Below the pieces are notes generated by a model. It saw only the letters and a list, made by a program, of their open reading frames with translations, was not told the origin of the DNA and did no database searches. Source: Bacillus cereus G9842 (GTDB lineage Bacteria; Bacillota; Bacilli; Bacillales; Bacillaceae_G). From it: 64,000 nt of DNA. The stretch covers positions 4,502,001-4,566,000 of the forward strand of contig NC_011772.1 in NCBI RefSeq assembly GCF_000021305.1. The letters run 5' to 3'. Position numbers and translations under genes: made by a program. Shown here piece after piece: positions 26,744 to 38,900 of the stretch; the first letter of the stretch is position 1; the number at the start of each line of letters is the position of its first letter.

Positions 26744-27862
26744 TTGAACCGAAACTTACTATATATGATATTGCGACTCATATTTGTCATTGTAGCAACG
26801 ATAGCTGGGTTCTATGTATTACTATACATGTCAGGGCTTATCTATCCTTTTATTATCGCTTTTGCATTTGCTTATTTGATTAATCCTGTCGTCAATTTCC
26901 TTAATCAAAAACTACAATTTCCTCGCGCACTAGCAGTACTCGTTAGCTTAATTCTCGTATTTGGAGCTATCGTTGGACTTGTTACATATCTTGTGACTGA
27001 AGCAATATCTGCCACAACATACTTACTCCAACTTGTTACAGTAAAGTTTCCGGATATCGTTACATTCGCTCAGCAATTTGCACTTAATCATATTATGCCT
27101 CTCTACGATGATTTAATCTCTAAATTTAATCATCTTGGAGAACCACAGCGCTATACAATTACACAAAACATTCAAAACTTAGGAACAGAAGCAACAACAC
27201 AAATGAAAGAACTTTTAACCGCCATTATAAGCGGATTAACAAATTTCATTAGTGCACTGCCAACAACGTTAACTGTCCTTGTATTCATTTTATTAGCCAC
27301 TTTCTTCATTAGTTACGATTGGCACCGTCTTGCTCAAAAAACAAGAAAATTACTACCAAATCGTGTACATGGCTACGGAAAAACTATTTTTGTCGACTTA
27401 AAAAAAGCTTTATTTGGTTTTGTGAAAGCACAACTTACACTCGTATCTATGACAACCGTCATTGTACTGATCGGACTTTTAATATTACGCGTACCATACG
27501 CCATTACTATTGCGATTATTACAGGAGTTGTAGATTTACTACCATATTTAGGAACAGGCGCAGTCTTCGTTCCATGGGTTATATACGTATTTTTCACTGG
27601 CGATACCGCATTCGCCATTGGTCTTCTCATTTTATACATCGTCGTGATTGTCCAAAGACAAATTATGGAACCGAAAGTACTTTCATCTAACATCGGTCTC
27701 GATCCATTAGCAACACTCGTCGCTCTATTTGTCGGCTTTAAGCTTTTTGGCTTTTTAGGATTAATCATCGGTCCAGTCACCTTAGTACTACTTAATACAT
27801 TACACAAAGCTAATGTCTTCCATGACTTGTGGAAATATATTAAAGGTTCACCTTCAAAATAA
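26744..27862 (+). CDS. ytvI: Sporulation integral membrane protein YtvI, AI-2E/PerM transporter family
   Basis: A 372-residue protein with about eight membrane helices in the PerM/AI-2E pattern: an N-terminal pair with PFIIAFAFAYLINPVVNFL, a long central amphipathic part, and the conserved C-terminal half with GVVDLLPYLGTGAVFVPW and LGLIIGPVTLVLL. It belongs to the YtvI branch linked to sporulation; a cargo is not known. The start is TTG, 9 bases behind GGGAGG. It stands alone with a downstream terminator. Confidence 0.87.
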   Translation: MNRNLLYMILRLIFVIVATIAGFYVLLYMSGLIYPFIIAFAFAYLINPVVNFLNQKLQFPRALAVLVSLILVFGAIVGLVTYLVTEAISATTYLLQLVTVKFPDIVTFAQQFALNHIMPLYDDLISKFNHLGEPQRYTITQNIQNLGTEATTQMKELLTAIISGLTNFISALPTTLTVLVFILLATFFISYDWHRLAQKTRKLLPNRVHGYGKTIFVDLKKALFGFVKAQLTLVSMTTVIVLIGLLILRVPYAITIAIITGVVDLLPYLGTGAVFVPWVIYVFFTGDTAFAIGLLILYIVVIVQRQIMEPKVLSSNIGLDPLATLVALFVGFKLFGFLGLIIGPVTLVLLNTLHKANVFHDLWKYIKGSPSK

Positions 27863-27892
27863 AAGTTTCTAATTCATATAAAAAACAAGCTG

Positions 27893-27919
27893 TAATCAGT
27901 GGGAATTTCCCACTGATTA
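27893..27919. repeat. bcr1 remnant, one hairpin only
   Basis: The perfect inverted repeat TAATCAGTGGGAA/TTCCCACTGATTA equals the terminal hairpin of bcr1 with a shortened loop; nothing else of the element remains around it. Confidence 0.55.
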
Positions 27920-27954
27920 TTCCTTTCACTTATTTTTTCACACTACTCACATGT

Positions 27955-27998
27955 AACAAGAGCATTACCCAGAAAAAGGATAATCCTCTTGTTTTTTT
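27955..27998 (+). terminator. Terminator of ytvI
   Basis: Stem AACAAGAG-C-ATTA/TAAT-C-CTCTTGTT followed by seven T on the plus strand. Confidence 0.75.
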
Positions 27999-28417
27999 GC
28001 ATAAAAAACACATTTTCTAATCAAAAATACATTTTTATTCTATTTTATATATATTTATTACTTACATTTATTACTTTTTATGTAAATGAATAAATATACA
28101 AAACTACATAGAATAAGGCTTCAACTAACAATCCCCACCTTTTATATGAAAGCAAAACTTTAATTTAGCTGCATTTCTCTCCATCTTATTCATCCAAATT
28201 AATAGCATTTAAAAATTACACGTTTAATCGAAGCACAACAAGAGTTCAAACAAAAATTATATAGCAAATATAATAAGTGGACGTTTTGTTCATCCCCACT
28301 CATCATTCGCCCCCACATCAGACACTTACGAGCAACCCAACTTTGAGATAGAAATCCCCCACAAATAACGCAGTAAAGCGAAGCCTCAATCAGAAAACCC
28401 CTCTCCTCTTACAAGAC
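27999..28417. other. Intergenic stretch with a strongly decayed bcr1-like segment
   Basis: AT-rich DNA between converging ytvI and fxsA. From about 28272 the order GTGGACGTTTTGTTCATCCCC, CCCCCACATCAG, ACTTTGAGATAG recalls bcr1 with heavy decay. A frame starting at 28087 lacks a ribosome-binding site. I see no gene. Confidence 0.35.
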
Positions 28418-28455
28418 AAAAAAATAGCACTTAGATCGTTATAATCTAAGTGCTA
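28418..28455 (-). terminator. Terminator overlapping the end of fxsA
   Basis: Perfect stem TAGCACTTAGAT/ATCTAAGTGCTA followed by T residues on the minus strand. The TAG stop codon of fxsA is part of the stem. Confidence 0.85.
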
Positions 28456-28842
28456 CTTCTGAATGATAATAGTAGAGTTCTTTCTAAATTTCCATTCCAT
28501 CCACTTCATAACAAGCGGCTTCAATAAAGCTCTCGTAATAGGGATCACGCAGATAAACCCTAGCACATCTGTCACATACCCAGGAAGCACCAAGAGAATA
28601 CCTCCTACAAATACAAAAATACCATCTAGTACTGTCTCACCTGGCATTTCCCCTCTATTCAACTTAGATTGAATCTCTCCAAGCACTTTAAATCCTTGTC
28701 TTTTCGCCAAATACACACCTACAACACCTGTAAATACAATCATAGCGAACGTAGACCATAAACCTATTACATGACTTGATCCAATTAAGACCGTAATCTC
28801 AATCGCCGGTATTAAAATAAACAAGAATAGTAACCACTTCAT
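28453..28842 (-). CDS. fxsA: FxsA family membrane protein
   Basis: A 129-residue membrane protein of the FxsA/YtzA family, with an N-terminal helix FLFILIPAIEITVLIG, a central GVVGVYLAKRQG element and further hydrophobic segments. E. coli FxsA suppresses F exclusion of phage T7 when overproduced; its normal role is unknown. It lies downstream of pyk, as ytzA does in B. subtilis, but both genes have their own terminator. Ribosome-binding site GAGAGGGG. Confidence 0.88.
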   Translation of the reverse strand: MKWLLFLFILIPAIEITVLIGSSHVIGLWSTFAMIVFTGVVGVYLAKRQGFKVLGEIQSKLNRGEMPGETVLDGIFVFVGGILLVLPGYVTDVLGFICVIPITRALLKPLVMKWMEWKFRKNSTIIIQK

Positions 28843-28997
28843 AGTTCTACACCCCTCTCACAACTCACTTTTAACACCCTCACAACGCCTATATACATCA
28901 TACGAAATATAGATACCCTTTCATACTAAAACTCATAACAAACCGCTTTTAAAAGCAATTCTAGGCGCTTTAAACTAATTCTATCTCGTTTTTGTGT

Positions 28998-29028
28998 AAA
29001 AAAAAGAGAAGGACTCCGATCCTTCTCT
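28998..29028 (-). terminator. Terminator of pyk
   Basis: Stem AGAGAAGGA/TCCTTCTCT with a CTCCGA loop and a T-run on the minus strand, ten bases behind the pyk stop. Confidence 0.88.
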
Positions 29029-29037
29029 CCGTATTAC

Positions 29038-30795
29038 TTATAGCACTTCCGCATGTCCATTATAAACAATTCCGCGTGCTGCATCAACTGTTACTTCTTG
29101 GCCATTTTTTAAAGTTGCTGTTACGCCGTTTACACCAACGATAACAGGAATACCGATTGATACGCCTACAACAGCCGCATGGCTTGTTAAGCCACCTTCT
29201 TCTACAACTAAAGCAGCAGCTTTTTCGATTGCAGGAATCATATCTTTATCAGTACTTGTTGTAACAAGGATATCACCTTCGTTTACGTTCGCTACAGCTT
29301 CAGCAGCTGTTTTTGCTACAACTACTTTACCTTTTGCAGCTTTACGACCGATTCCTTGTCCTTTAGCAACTTCTTCACCAACAACGTGGATTTTCATTAA
29401 GTTTGTTGTTCCAGTTTCAGCAACTGGAACACCAGCAGTAATTACTACAGTATCTCCAAGTCCGATTAGACCTGCATCCATACCTGTTTGAATTGCTGTA
29501 TCTAACATTTCGTCAGTTGAAGCTGCGCGCTTCTCAGCCATAAACGCTTGTACACCCCAAACAAGCGCAAGACGACGTCCTACTTGCTCGTCAGATGTTA
29601 CAGCTACAATTGGAGATTTTGGACGGTATTTAGAGATCATTTTCGCAGTATGTCCACTTTCTGTTGGAGCTACGATTGCAGCTACATCAAGAGCAAGTGC
29701 TGTATGCGCAACAGATTGGCTAATTGCATCTGTAATTGTTGGAGTGAACTCTTTAATACGTTTTTTGAACATATCTTCGTATTGTAATGATTTTTCAACA
29801 CGTACTGCAATGTTAGCCATCATTGTTACTGCTTCTACCGGATATTGACCAGCAGCTGTTTCACCTGAAAGCATGATTGCATCTGTACCATCGAAGATTG
29901 CGTTAGCTACGTCACTTGCTTCCGCACGAGTTGGACGTGGGTTACGTTGCATAGAGTCTAACATTTGTGTCGCAGTAATAACTGGTTTACCTAACACGTT
30001 ACATTTTTTGATTAGACGTTTTTGTACTAATGGTACTTCTTCTGGTGGAATTTCTACACCCATATCACCACGAGCTACCATTAAACCGTCAGAAACTTCT
30101 AAGATTGAATCGATGTTGTCGATACCTTCTTGGTTTTCGATTTTCGGTACGATTTGGATGTATTGAGCACCATGCTCTTCTAATAATTCACGGATTTCTA
30201 ATACGTCAGACGCTTTACGTACGAATGAAGCTGCGATGAAATCAACTTTTTGCTCGATACCGAAGATGATATCTTTTACGTCTTTTTCAGTGATACCAGG
30301 AAGCTTAATGCTTACGTTTGGTACGTTAACACCTTTTTTATTTTTTACAGTTCCGCTGTTAAGAACTTTTGTACGGATGTTTCCATCAGCTTTTTCGATT
30401 ACTTCTAGTTCGATAAGACCGTCATCGATTAGAATGCGAGAACCTGGGTCTACATCGTCATAAAGACCAGCATAAGATACAGAGAACTTCTCTGCAGTAC
30501 CTAATACTTGCTCAGTAGAAAGAACTACTTCTGCACCTGTTACAAGCTCAGCTTGTCCGTCTACGAAGTCGTGAGTACGGATTTCTGGACCTTTTGTATC
30601 AAGTAAGATACCAACTGTTTTACCAGTTTTCTTTGAAGCTTCACGAATGTTTTTAATACGAGCTCCGTGCTCTTCATGGCTACCATGAGAGAAGTTTAAA
30701 CGAGCAACGTTCATACCTGCTTCGATTAATTGCTCTAATTTTTCAATACTTTCACTAGCAGGACCTATAGTACATACAATTTTAGTTTTACGCAT
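29038..30795 (-). CDS. pyk: Pyruvate kinase with C-terminal PEP-utilising domain
   Basis: A 585-residue enzyme converting phosphoenolpyruvate and ADP to pyruvate and ATP. The core runs from [14 protein letters not shown] through [11 protein letters not shown] and the active-site loop ATQMLDSM; the last 110 residues form the extra PEP-utilising mobile domain ([11 protein letters not shown]) typical of bacilli. The ATG at 30795 is behind CGGAGGTG; fifteen upstream codons are not translated in my view. It is 53 bases downstream of pfkA. Confidence 0.97.
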   Translation of the reverse strand: MRKTKIVCTIGPASESIEKLEQLIEAGMNVARLNFSHGSHEEHGARIKNIREASKKTGKTVGILLDTKGPEIRTHDFVDGQAELVTGAEVVLSTEQVLGTAEKFSVSYAGLYDDVDPGSRILIDDGLIELEVIEKADGNIRTKVLNSGTVKNKKGVNVPNVSIKLPGITEKDVKDIIFGIEQKVDFIAASFVRKASDVLEIRELLEEHGAQYIQIVPKIENQEGIDNIDSILEVSDGLMVARGDMGVEIPPEEVPLVQKRLIKKCNVLGKPVITATQMLDSMQRNPRPTRAEASDVANAIFDGTDAIMLSGETAAGQYPVEAVTMMANIAVRVEKSLQYEDMFKKRIKEFTPTITDAISQSVAHTALALDVAAIVAPTESGHTAKMISKYRPKSPIVAVTSDEQVGRRLALVWGVQAFMAEKRAASTDEMLDTAIQTGMDAGLIGLGDTVVITAGVPVAETGTTNLMKIHVVGEEVAKGQGIGRKAAKGKVVVAKTAAEAVANVNEGDILVTTSTDKDMIPAIEKAAALVVEEGGLTSHAAVVGVSIGIPVIVGVNGVTATLKNGQEVTVDAARGIVYNGHAEVL

Positions 30796-30848
30796 ATTGC
30801 ACCTCCGAAAATTATGAAACCGTTCCCAAATATCTGACATTACGTCAA

Positions 30849-31814
<966 letters not shown>

Positions 31815-31898
31815 TCACCTCATAAAGATTATTTGCCTTATAATAAAATAACACGAAAAAATATAAAAACACAATGGAGAAGATGTGTCTTTTCATAA

Positions 31899-31935
31899 TA
31901 AAAACGTGCATTCGCGAAGAGGAACGCACGCTTTT
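31899..31935 (-). terminator. Terminator of accDA
   Basis: Stem CGTGCGTTC/GAATGCACG followed by TTTTT on the minus strand, next to the accA stop. Confidence 0.85.
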
Positions 31936-31936
31936 C

Positions 31937-32911
31937 TTATTTTATCCCAATGGAAGCGTTTGAAAACGAAACTTGCCCAATTTTCATATATTTTTCATAA
32001 CGTTTTTCGATTAATTCATCTTTCGAAATTCCGTTTAATTGTTCAAAAGTTTTTCTAATCATTAAATCTATATTTTCTGACTGTTTCGAAAGATTACGGT
32101 GAGCTCCACCTTTTGCCTCTGGAATAATTTCATCAATTACACCTAATTCTTTCAAATCTGCTGCTGTAATTTTCATTGCCTCTGCAGCTTCCTTTGCTTT
32201 TCCTGCATCTTTCCAAAGAATTGCCGCTGCACCCTCTGGTGTAATAACAGAATAAGTGGAATTTTCTAGCATATGAATGTAATCTCCCACTCCAAGGCCT
32301 AGCGCACCGCCACTACCACCTTCACCGATAACGATACAAATAACAGGTACAGTTAAACCTGCCATTTCAAATAAATTGCGGGCGATAGCTTCACTTTGAC
32401 CACGTTCTTCAGCAGCTTTACCAGGATAAGCCCCTTTCGTATCAATGAAACAAATAATAGGACGATTGAACTTTTCCGCCTGCTTCATTAAGCGTAATGC
32501 TTTTCGATATCCTTCTGGATGAGGCATTCCAAAGTTACGGCGAATATTTTCTTTCGTATCTTTTCCGCGCTGATGCCCAATTACAGTTACAGGCATCCCT
32601 TTATATTTCGCAATGCCGCCGACAATCGCTGCATCATCGCCAAATAGACGATCTCCATGACATTCGAAAAAATCAGTAAATAAGTGCTCAATATAATCGA
32701 GCGTTGTCGGTCGTTCTGCATGACGAGCAATTTGAACACGGTCCCATACTTTCAGATTACCGTATATATCTTCCTCTAAATTTTCTAGCTTGTCTTCCAA
32801 AATACGAATCTCCTCACTGAAGTCCATCTGGCTGTTTTTCGTATAGTCTTTCAGTTCACGAATCTTATTTCTTAGCTCAACAACTGGTTTTTCAAATTCT
32901 AGCTCTGCCAT
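31937..32911 (-). CDS. accA: Acetyl-CoA carboxylase carboxyltransferase subunit alpha
   Basis: A 324-residue subunit which with AccD transfers the carboxyl group from biotin to acetyl-CoA, forming malonyl-CoA for fatty-acid synthesis. The N-terminal helical part ([15 protein letters not shown]) and the crotonase-like core with [13 protein letters not shown], forming an oxyanion hole, are visible. Its start lies inside accD, an overlap of 13 bases, which couples synthesis of the two subunits. Confidence 0.97.
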   Translation of the reverse strand: MAELEFEKPVVELRNKIRELKDYTKNSQMDFSEEIRILEDKLENLEEDIYGNLKVWDRVQIARHAERPTTLDYIEHLFTDFFECHGDRLFGDDAAIVGGIAKYKGMPVTVIGHQRGKDTKENIRRNFGMPHPEGYRKALRLMKQAEKFNRPIICFIDTKGAYPGKAAEERGQSEAIARNLFEMAGLTVPVICIVIGEGGSGGALGLGVGDYIHMLENSTYSVITPEGAAAILWKDAGKAKEAAEAMKITAADLKELGVIDEIIPEAKGGAHRNLSKQSENIDLMIRKTFEQLNGISKDELIEKRYEKYMKIGQVSFSNASIGIK

Positions 32912-33768
32912 ACAGCCATTCCCCCTCCTTGATGAACTTCTAAAATCTTGCGAAGCGATTCTCTCATATCATCACGATGCACCACCGCATCTAATTGACC
33001 ATGATCTAGTAAGAATTCTGCCGTTTGGAAATCTTCCGGTAGTTTCTCACGCACCGTTTGTTCAATTACACGTCTACCAGCAAATCCGATAAGTGCACCT
33101 GGTTCTGCAAGATTATAATCACCAAGTGAAGCGAAACTCGCTGAAACCCCGCCCGTCGTTGGGTGAGTCATAACAGAAATAAATAATCCTCCTGCATTAC
33201 TATGCTTTTTCAAAGCTACGCTTGTTTTTGCCATTTGCATTAAACTTAATATCCCTTCTTGCATACGGGCACCACCCGAAGCAGTAAAGATAATAAATGG
33301 AACTTGTAAGTCGTACGCCTTTTCAACCGCACGGGCGATTTTTTCTCCTACCACAGAGCCCATGCTCCCCATTCGAAAACGAGAATCCATTACTGCAACA
33401 ACAACAAGCATGTCATCAATTGTTCCTTCACCAGTTACAACCGCTTCGTTTAATTCAGTCTTCTTACGATCGCTCTCTAGTTTCTCTTCATAACCTGGAA
33501 ACTCGAGTGGATTTAATGAAACCATTTCTTTGTCATACTCACGGAATGACCCTTCGTCCAATATACTATCAAGACGTTCCCATGCATTCATAGGATGATG
33601 ATATCCACAATTCACACATACTTTTAAATTTTTTAGAAGTTCTTTCGTATACATGATTTTTTTACATTCCGGACATTTTGTCATAACGCCATCTGGTACA
33701 TCTTTTCGTACTTGTTCTGAAGGTATTGCAGCGTACTTTTTCTTTTTCACGAATAAATCTCTTAGCAC
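32899..33768 (-). CDS. accD: Acetyl-CoA carboxylase carboxyltransferase subunit beta
   Basis: A 289-residue partner of AccA. A four-cysteine zinc ribbon is complete (CPEC near 34, CVNC 19 residues later) and the catalytic core contains [11 protein letters not shown] and [11 protein letters not shown]. The zinc ribbon is reported to bind nucleic acid in E. coli. The start is GTG, 7 bases behind AAGGGGG. First gene of accDA, downstream of the GntR regulator and separated from it by a hairpin. Confidence 0.96.
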   Translation of the reverse strand: MLRDLFVKKKKYAAIPSEQVRKDVPDGVMTKCPECKKIMYTKELLKNLKVCVNCGYHHPMNAWERLDSILDEGSFREYDKEMVSLNPLEFPGYEEKLESDRKKTELNEAVVTGEGTIDDMLVVVAVMDSRFRMGSMGSVVGEKIARAVEKAYDLQVPFIIFTASGGARMQEGILSLMQMAKTSVALKKHSNAGGLFISVMTHPTTGGVSASFASLGDYNLAEPGALIGFAGRRVIEQTVREKLPEDFQTAEFLLDHGQLDAVVHRDDMRESLRKILEVHQGGGMAVWQS

Positions 33769-33817
33769 AATTTGACCCCCTTCGTTGAGAGCTAAGGTTA
33801 GCGTAAGAAGAAAATGG

Positions 33818-33844
33818 GGCTAACACCAAAGTTTGATGTTAGCC
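33818..33844 (-). terminator. Probable terminator or leader hairpin between GntR gene and accD
   Basis: Stem GGCTAACA/TGTTAGCC with an 11-base loop, followed on the minus strand by CCATTTTC. The T-run is weak, so it could equally be a leader structure of accD. Confidence 0.45.
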
Positions 33845-33953
33845 TTATCTTCTCAATCTGTCTAATAACCTCACTCTTTACGTTTAACTTTAACCGCTAA
33901 GCGGTAGAATGTTTGTCATAACGTGTCATGGTCATTTCGACAAATTTTATACA

Positions 33954-34598
33954 TTACGAGTGAAACTGTATATTCTCTACTAATTCATCGTAAATTTTTA
34001 GTGCATCATTTTCTTGTTTTTCTTCCAAAGTAGCATAAAGCTTTCTATACATATCGATAGAATTTCTTGAAACTTTACAAGAAAGAGTTGCTACGTAATC
34101 ATTTACGATCATCCAAATGCGATATAGTAAATAATTATCGACTTGTTCAATAAGTGTTTTAAAGAACGTTTGATGAAGCGTTGGGATTGAGTTTTCATTT
34201 CCTTCAAGTACTTGGTGTAATCTACTTAGTACTTTAGAAAACGTTTCTTTCGGTAAATTACATACAATTCGAATCATATCTTTCTCAAGCAATCGTTTCG
34301 TTTGTAATAAATCACGAATTGTTTTCTCATCTTGCAGTAAGAACGGAGCAATTAATTGTACAAGGCCGTTATCATAAAAGTTTCGAATAAATGTCCCTTC
34401 ACCACGTCTCGTTTCAATCAATCCTACCAGTTCTAAAGCACGCAATGCTTCTCTTACAGAGGAACGTCCTACGTTTAAGCGTGAACTTAACTCACGCTCA
34501 GACGGCAAACGATCCCCCGCTACCAATCCATCCTCTTCCATAATGGAACGGATTTTTTTTACAATTTCGAGATATACTTTTGTATTTGATGATGTCAA
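33954..34598 (-). CDS. GntR/FadR-family transcriptional regulator
   Basis: A 214-residue regulator. The N-terminal winged helix fits GntR proteins (GDRLPSERELSSRLNVGRSSVREALRALELVGLIE), though here split over about residues 28-62, and the C-terminal part is all-helical like an FCD/FadR ligand domain but short. The start is TTG, 6 bases behind GAGGAA. It lies 14 bases downstream of the malic enzyme gene and upstream of accDA, so a role in carbon or lipid control is likely by context only. Confidence 0.8.
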   Translation of the reverse strand: MTSSNTKVYLEIVKKIRSIMEEDGLVAGDRLPSERELSSRLNVGRSSVREALRALELVGLIETRRGEGTFIRNFYDNGLVQLIAPFLLQDEKTIRDLLQTKRLLEKDMIRIVCNLPKETFSKVLSRLHQVLEGNENSIPTLHQTFFKTLIEQVDNYLLYRIWMIVNDYVATLSCKVSRNSIDMYRKLYATLEEKQENDALKIYDELVENIQFHS

Positions 34599-34612
34599 TG
34601 GAAATTCCTCGC

Positions 34613-35851
34613 TTATTCTTTACCAATCAGCGCTAATTGTTTTGTTTTTTCAGCGATCTCATTTGGATCTACTTGACGGCGAGCTACTCCTGTTTCCATT
34701 GCTGCTTTTGCAACGTAAGCCGCTACTTGAGGCGCTACACGCGCGTCAAATGGTGCCGGAATGATATAGTCTGCATTCAACTCATCTTCTGCTACAAGCT
34801 CAGCAATAGCCTGTACAGCTGCCATCTTCATTTCTTCGTTAATTTGTGTCGCATGTACGTCAAGTGCACCGCGGAAAATACCAGGGAACGCCAGTACATT
34901 ATTTACTTGGTTCGGGAAGTCAGAACGACCTGTTCCAACAACAGCTGCGCCCGCTGCTTTTGCCAATTCTGGCATAATTTCTGGAACCGGATTCGCCATT
35001 GCAAAAATAATCGCATCGTCATTCATTGTACGAACCATCTCTTCTGTTAATGCACCTTCTGCAGATACACCAATGAATACGTCCGCACCATGTACAACAT
35101 CAGCTAAAGAACCTTCTATACGATTCTTATTTGTATATTTTGCAACTTCATCCTTCACCGGATTCATACCTGTAGGACGACCATCATAGATTGCCCCTTT
35201 ACGGTCACACATAATAATGTCGCGTACACCATAGCGATATAAAAGTTTAATAATTGCAATACCTGCTGCACCTGCGCCATTTGCGACAACTTTAATGTCA
35301 GACATTTTCTTTCCAACTAATTTCAGTGCATTTACAAGACCTGCTACTGTTACGATAGCTGTTCCGTGTTGATCATCATGGAAGATAGGAATATTTGTTT
35401 CTTTTTTCAAACGCTCTTCAATAATGAAGCAGTTTGGTGCTGCGATATCTTCTAAGTTAACGCCGCCAAAAGTTGGCTCCATTAATTTTACAGTTTCAAC
35501 AATTTTATCTACATCGTTTGTATTTAAGGCAATCGGGAATGCATCTACACCAGCAAAGCTCTTGAATAATACAGCTTTACCTTCCATTACTGGAAGAGAT
35601 GCTTCAGGTCCAATGTTACCAAGACCAAGTACAGCTGTTCCGTCTGTCACAACTGCTACCATATTTCCCTTCATCGTATATTCATATACCTTACTTTTAT
35701 CGTCATAAATTTCTTTACAAGGTTCTGCAACCCCTGGAGAATATGCAAGACTTAAATCTTTTGCATTTTCTACTTTTACTTTTGATACAGTTTCTAATTT
35801 TCCTTGATGCACTTTATGCATGTGAAGTGCTTCTTCACGAAGTGTTGACAA
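34613..35851 (-). CDS. ytsJ: NADP-dependent malic enzyme
   Basis: A 412-residue enzyme that decarboxylates malate to pyruvate and makes NADPH. Seen are AYSPGVAEPCKEI (substrate tyrosine region), the metal-binding FHDDQHGTA block and a nucleotide-binding VVANGAGAAGIAI. The TTG at 35851 is 8 bases behind AGGAGAG and gives MSTLREEALHMHK, as in B. subtilis YtsJ; the longer upstream frame is rejected. It is probably co-transcribed with the GntR gene behind it. Confidence 0.93.
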   Translation of the reverse strand: MSTLREEALHMHKVHQGKLETVSKVKVENAKDLSLAYSPGVAEPCKEIYDDKSKVYEYTMKGNMVAVVTDGTAVLGLGNIGPEASLPVMEGKAVLFKSFAGVDAFPIALNTNDVDKIVETVKLMEPTFGGVNLEDIAAPNCFIIEERLKKETNIPIFHDDQHGTAIVTVAGLVNALKLVGKKMSDIKVVANGAGAAGIAIIKLLYRYGVRDIIMCDRKGAIYDGRPTGMNPVKDEVAKYTNKNRIEGSLADVVHGADVFIGVSAEGALTEEMVRTMNDDAIIFAMANPVPEIMPELAKAAGAAVVGTGRSDFPNQVNNVLAFPGIFRGALDVHATQINEEMKMAAVQAIAELVAEDELNADYIIPAPFDARVAPQVAAYVAKAAMETGVARRQVDPNEIAEKTKQLALIGKE

Positions 35852-35954
35852 ACTATCCACTCTCCTCAAATTATTCTTGCTGATATCAATTTCTCCAAGT
35901 GGTCTGACCACGAACACTACTACTATAATAATCGAAGTGTAGGGAAATTGTCCA

Positions 35955-38900
35955 TTATATTTTCACAACTACATTTTCTTCCCCGACAATTTCACGAAGT
36001 GCTCCTAAACATTCTTCACTTGGATGAATCGATAAACTCCGAGATAATTGTACCATTTTATGTTCCTTTTCATAATAAATTAGTACTTTCGCAAAACCTG
36101 AATAGTCGAACAATATTTTCGTAACCTGATTTAAAAGCTTTTTCTCATACTGAGACGGCAATTTCACGTAAACAGATGCGTCTTTCTTTTCTTCATAAAC
36201 ATCCATTTCCTCTAGCGGATATAGACCATTTACAATCCATTGCAGCTTATGATTTCTTAGCTCAATCGTACCGTCAACTAAAACAATTGCTCCTTCTTGT
36301 AACTTGTCCGAGAAATGTATATACGTTTCCGGGAAGAGGACTGCTTCCATTTCATCATTTTGATCACAGAATGTAATAAATGCCATCTTTTGAAACTTTT
36401 TCGTACGAATCACTCTCACACTTGTTATATACACAATAGCTCTTTGTACTTTTTTCTTGTGTCGCATCGCCTGAGCGAGAGATGGAATTTCTAATTCTTT
36501 TGCTAACTTTACATACTGCGCTGTCGGATAACTTGATAAATAAAAGCCAAGTGCTTCCTTCTCTTTATTTAGTTGTTCAATAAAAGATAGCTCTTCTCCT
36601 TGTACGTATTTTGATTTTGGAACAGCATCTCCTAAATCACGTGCGAGATTCGCGTACTCTAATGCCCCTTTAATACTTTTCCATAAATTCGTTCTCGAAA
36701 CACCAAAATCATCAAAACATCCGGACCAGACGAAAGCTTCTAAATTGCGCTCCGTCACAAACTTTGACGGCATACGGAGACAAAATTCAAACAAATCTTC
36801 GAACATTTTTTTCTTTCGTTCTTCTAATAATGCCGTCACTGTAGCCATTCCAATATTTCGGATCGAAAGTAAACTGTAACGTATCGCATTCCCTTCTATT
36901 TGGAAGTTGTAACCACTTCTCTGAAGAGACGGCGGCAAAACGTGAAAGCCTTTCCGCTTCGTTTCTCGTATATACTGTACAATTTTATCTTCATTTCCAA
37001 TTGCACTTGATAATAATGCCGTCATAAATTCCAGCGTATAGTTCGCTTTCAAATAGGCAAGCTGATATCCGATCATACTGTAAGCTACAGCGTGACTTCG
37101 GTTAAAACCGTAATTCGCAAATCTTACAATTAAATCATAAATTTTCTCAGCAGACGTCTCATCATAACCATTTTGCAAACACCCTTGAACAAAATGCTTA
37201 CGTTCCTGATCTAAAATATCACGATTTTTTTTACTCACTGCACGGCGCAGTAAATCTGCTTCTCCGAGCGAAAACCCTGCTAACTTCGATGCAATTTGCA
37301 TAATTTGTTCTTGGTATACAATGACGCCGTATGTTCTTTCTAAAATTGGCTTTAAATCCGGATGTAAATATTCAATTTTTCTTTTTCCATGTTTCGATTC
37401 AATAAAGGTTGGTATCTGTTCCATCGGCCCCGGTCTGTATAACGAGTTAACAGCTACGATATCTTCAAACTCATTCGGTTTTAACCCGCGAAGTACATTT
37501 CGCATACCACCTGACTCAAGCTGGAATACACCTGTTGTATCCCCTCTCCCTAATAATTGGAACGTCTTTTCATCTTGAAGAGGTAAGTTTCTTATATCGA
37601 TTTCTTTCCCTGTTTTGTTCGCGATAAATTTTATAATATTTTCAAGTAACGTTAAATTACGTAACCCTAAAAAGTCCATCTTAAGCAACCCAAGTTCTTC
37701 TAGCGCATCAGCTGGATATTGCGTAACATAAACATCGTTATGTCCTTCTTGAATTGCTACACTGCCTGTTAACGGTTCTTGACTCATAATAACGCCAGCC
37801 GCATGAATAGACGTATGACGTGGTAAACCTTCTACACGTTTTGCGATTTCAAACACACGCTCATGCAGAAGATTCCCTTGTATAAACTCACGAAGTGATT
37901 GTGATTCTTCATATGCATCTTTTAACGTTATACCGAGCTTTGATGGGATAAGTTTTGAAAATATATCAATATCTCGTGGCGGAAGCCCCATTACGCGGGC
38001 AATGTCTCTAATTGCTGCTTTTGCTGCAAGCGTACCAAACGTTACAATTTGCGCAACACGAAGCTGACCGTATTTATCTTTCACATAGCGAATCATCTCA
38101 TCACGTCTTATGTCTGGAAAATCAATATCAATATCGGGAAGCGTCACACGTTCAGGATTTAAAAACCTTTCAAATAATAGATCGTATTCAATCGGATCAA
38201 TATCTGTAATTTCTAATACGTATGAGACGAGTGAACCAGCTGCCGATCCACGACCTGGTCCTGTTAAAATATGATTTTCATGTGCATACTTCATAAAATC
38301 CCATACGATGAGGAAATAATCACTAAATCCCATACGAGAAATAACATTTAATTCATGATTTAAACGCTTTATATGCACTTCTTTCGGCGCACCATATCGT
38401 TTCCGCAAACCTTCTTCACAAACACGACGCAAGTATATATCACTCGTTTCGTTAGACGGAACAGGAAACTTCGGAAGTTGATTTACATGGAACGGTATTT
38501 CTACTTGGCAACGCTCTGCAATTTTTATTGTATTTTGGATTGCTTCCGGCGCATGGGAAAATAGTGCTTCCATTTCATCCGATGATTTTAAATAATATTG
38601 ATCTGTTTTCAGCCTCGGCCTATCTGGATCAGTCATTTTCGTTCCACTTTCAACAGATAGTAAACATTCGTGAACAAGTGCGTCACTTTGATTGATATAA
38701 CGCACATCGTTTGTTGCAACGACTGGAATATTAACCCTACTAATAAATTCAGGTAGCTTCTCTTGTAAAAGCAACTCATCTTGAATTGCATGATGCTGCA
38801 AACTCATATAAAAATGGCCGAACATATTTTGATATGTTCGAGCTACTTCTTCAGCCTGACTCTCATTGTCTTCTAGTAATAATTGCTCAATTTCGCCATC

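Noticed and set aside
28087..28164. Short plus-strand frame beginning MN-K-Y in the ytvI-fxsA gap
   Set aside because: No ribosome-binding site; AT-rich composition makes such frames frequent.
33818..33844. accD riboswitch
   Set aside because: Only one simple hairpin is present, with no sign of a competing structure; a terminator for the GntR gene is simpler.
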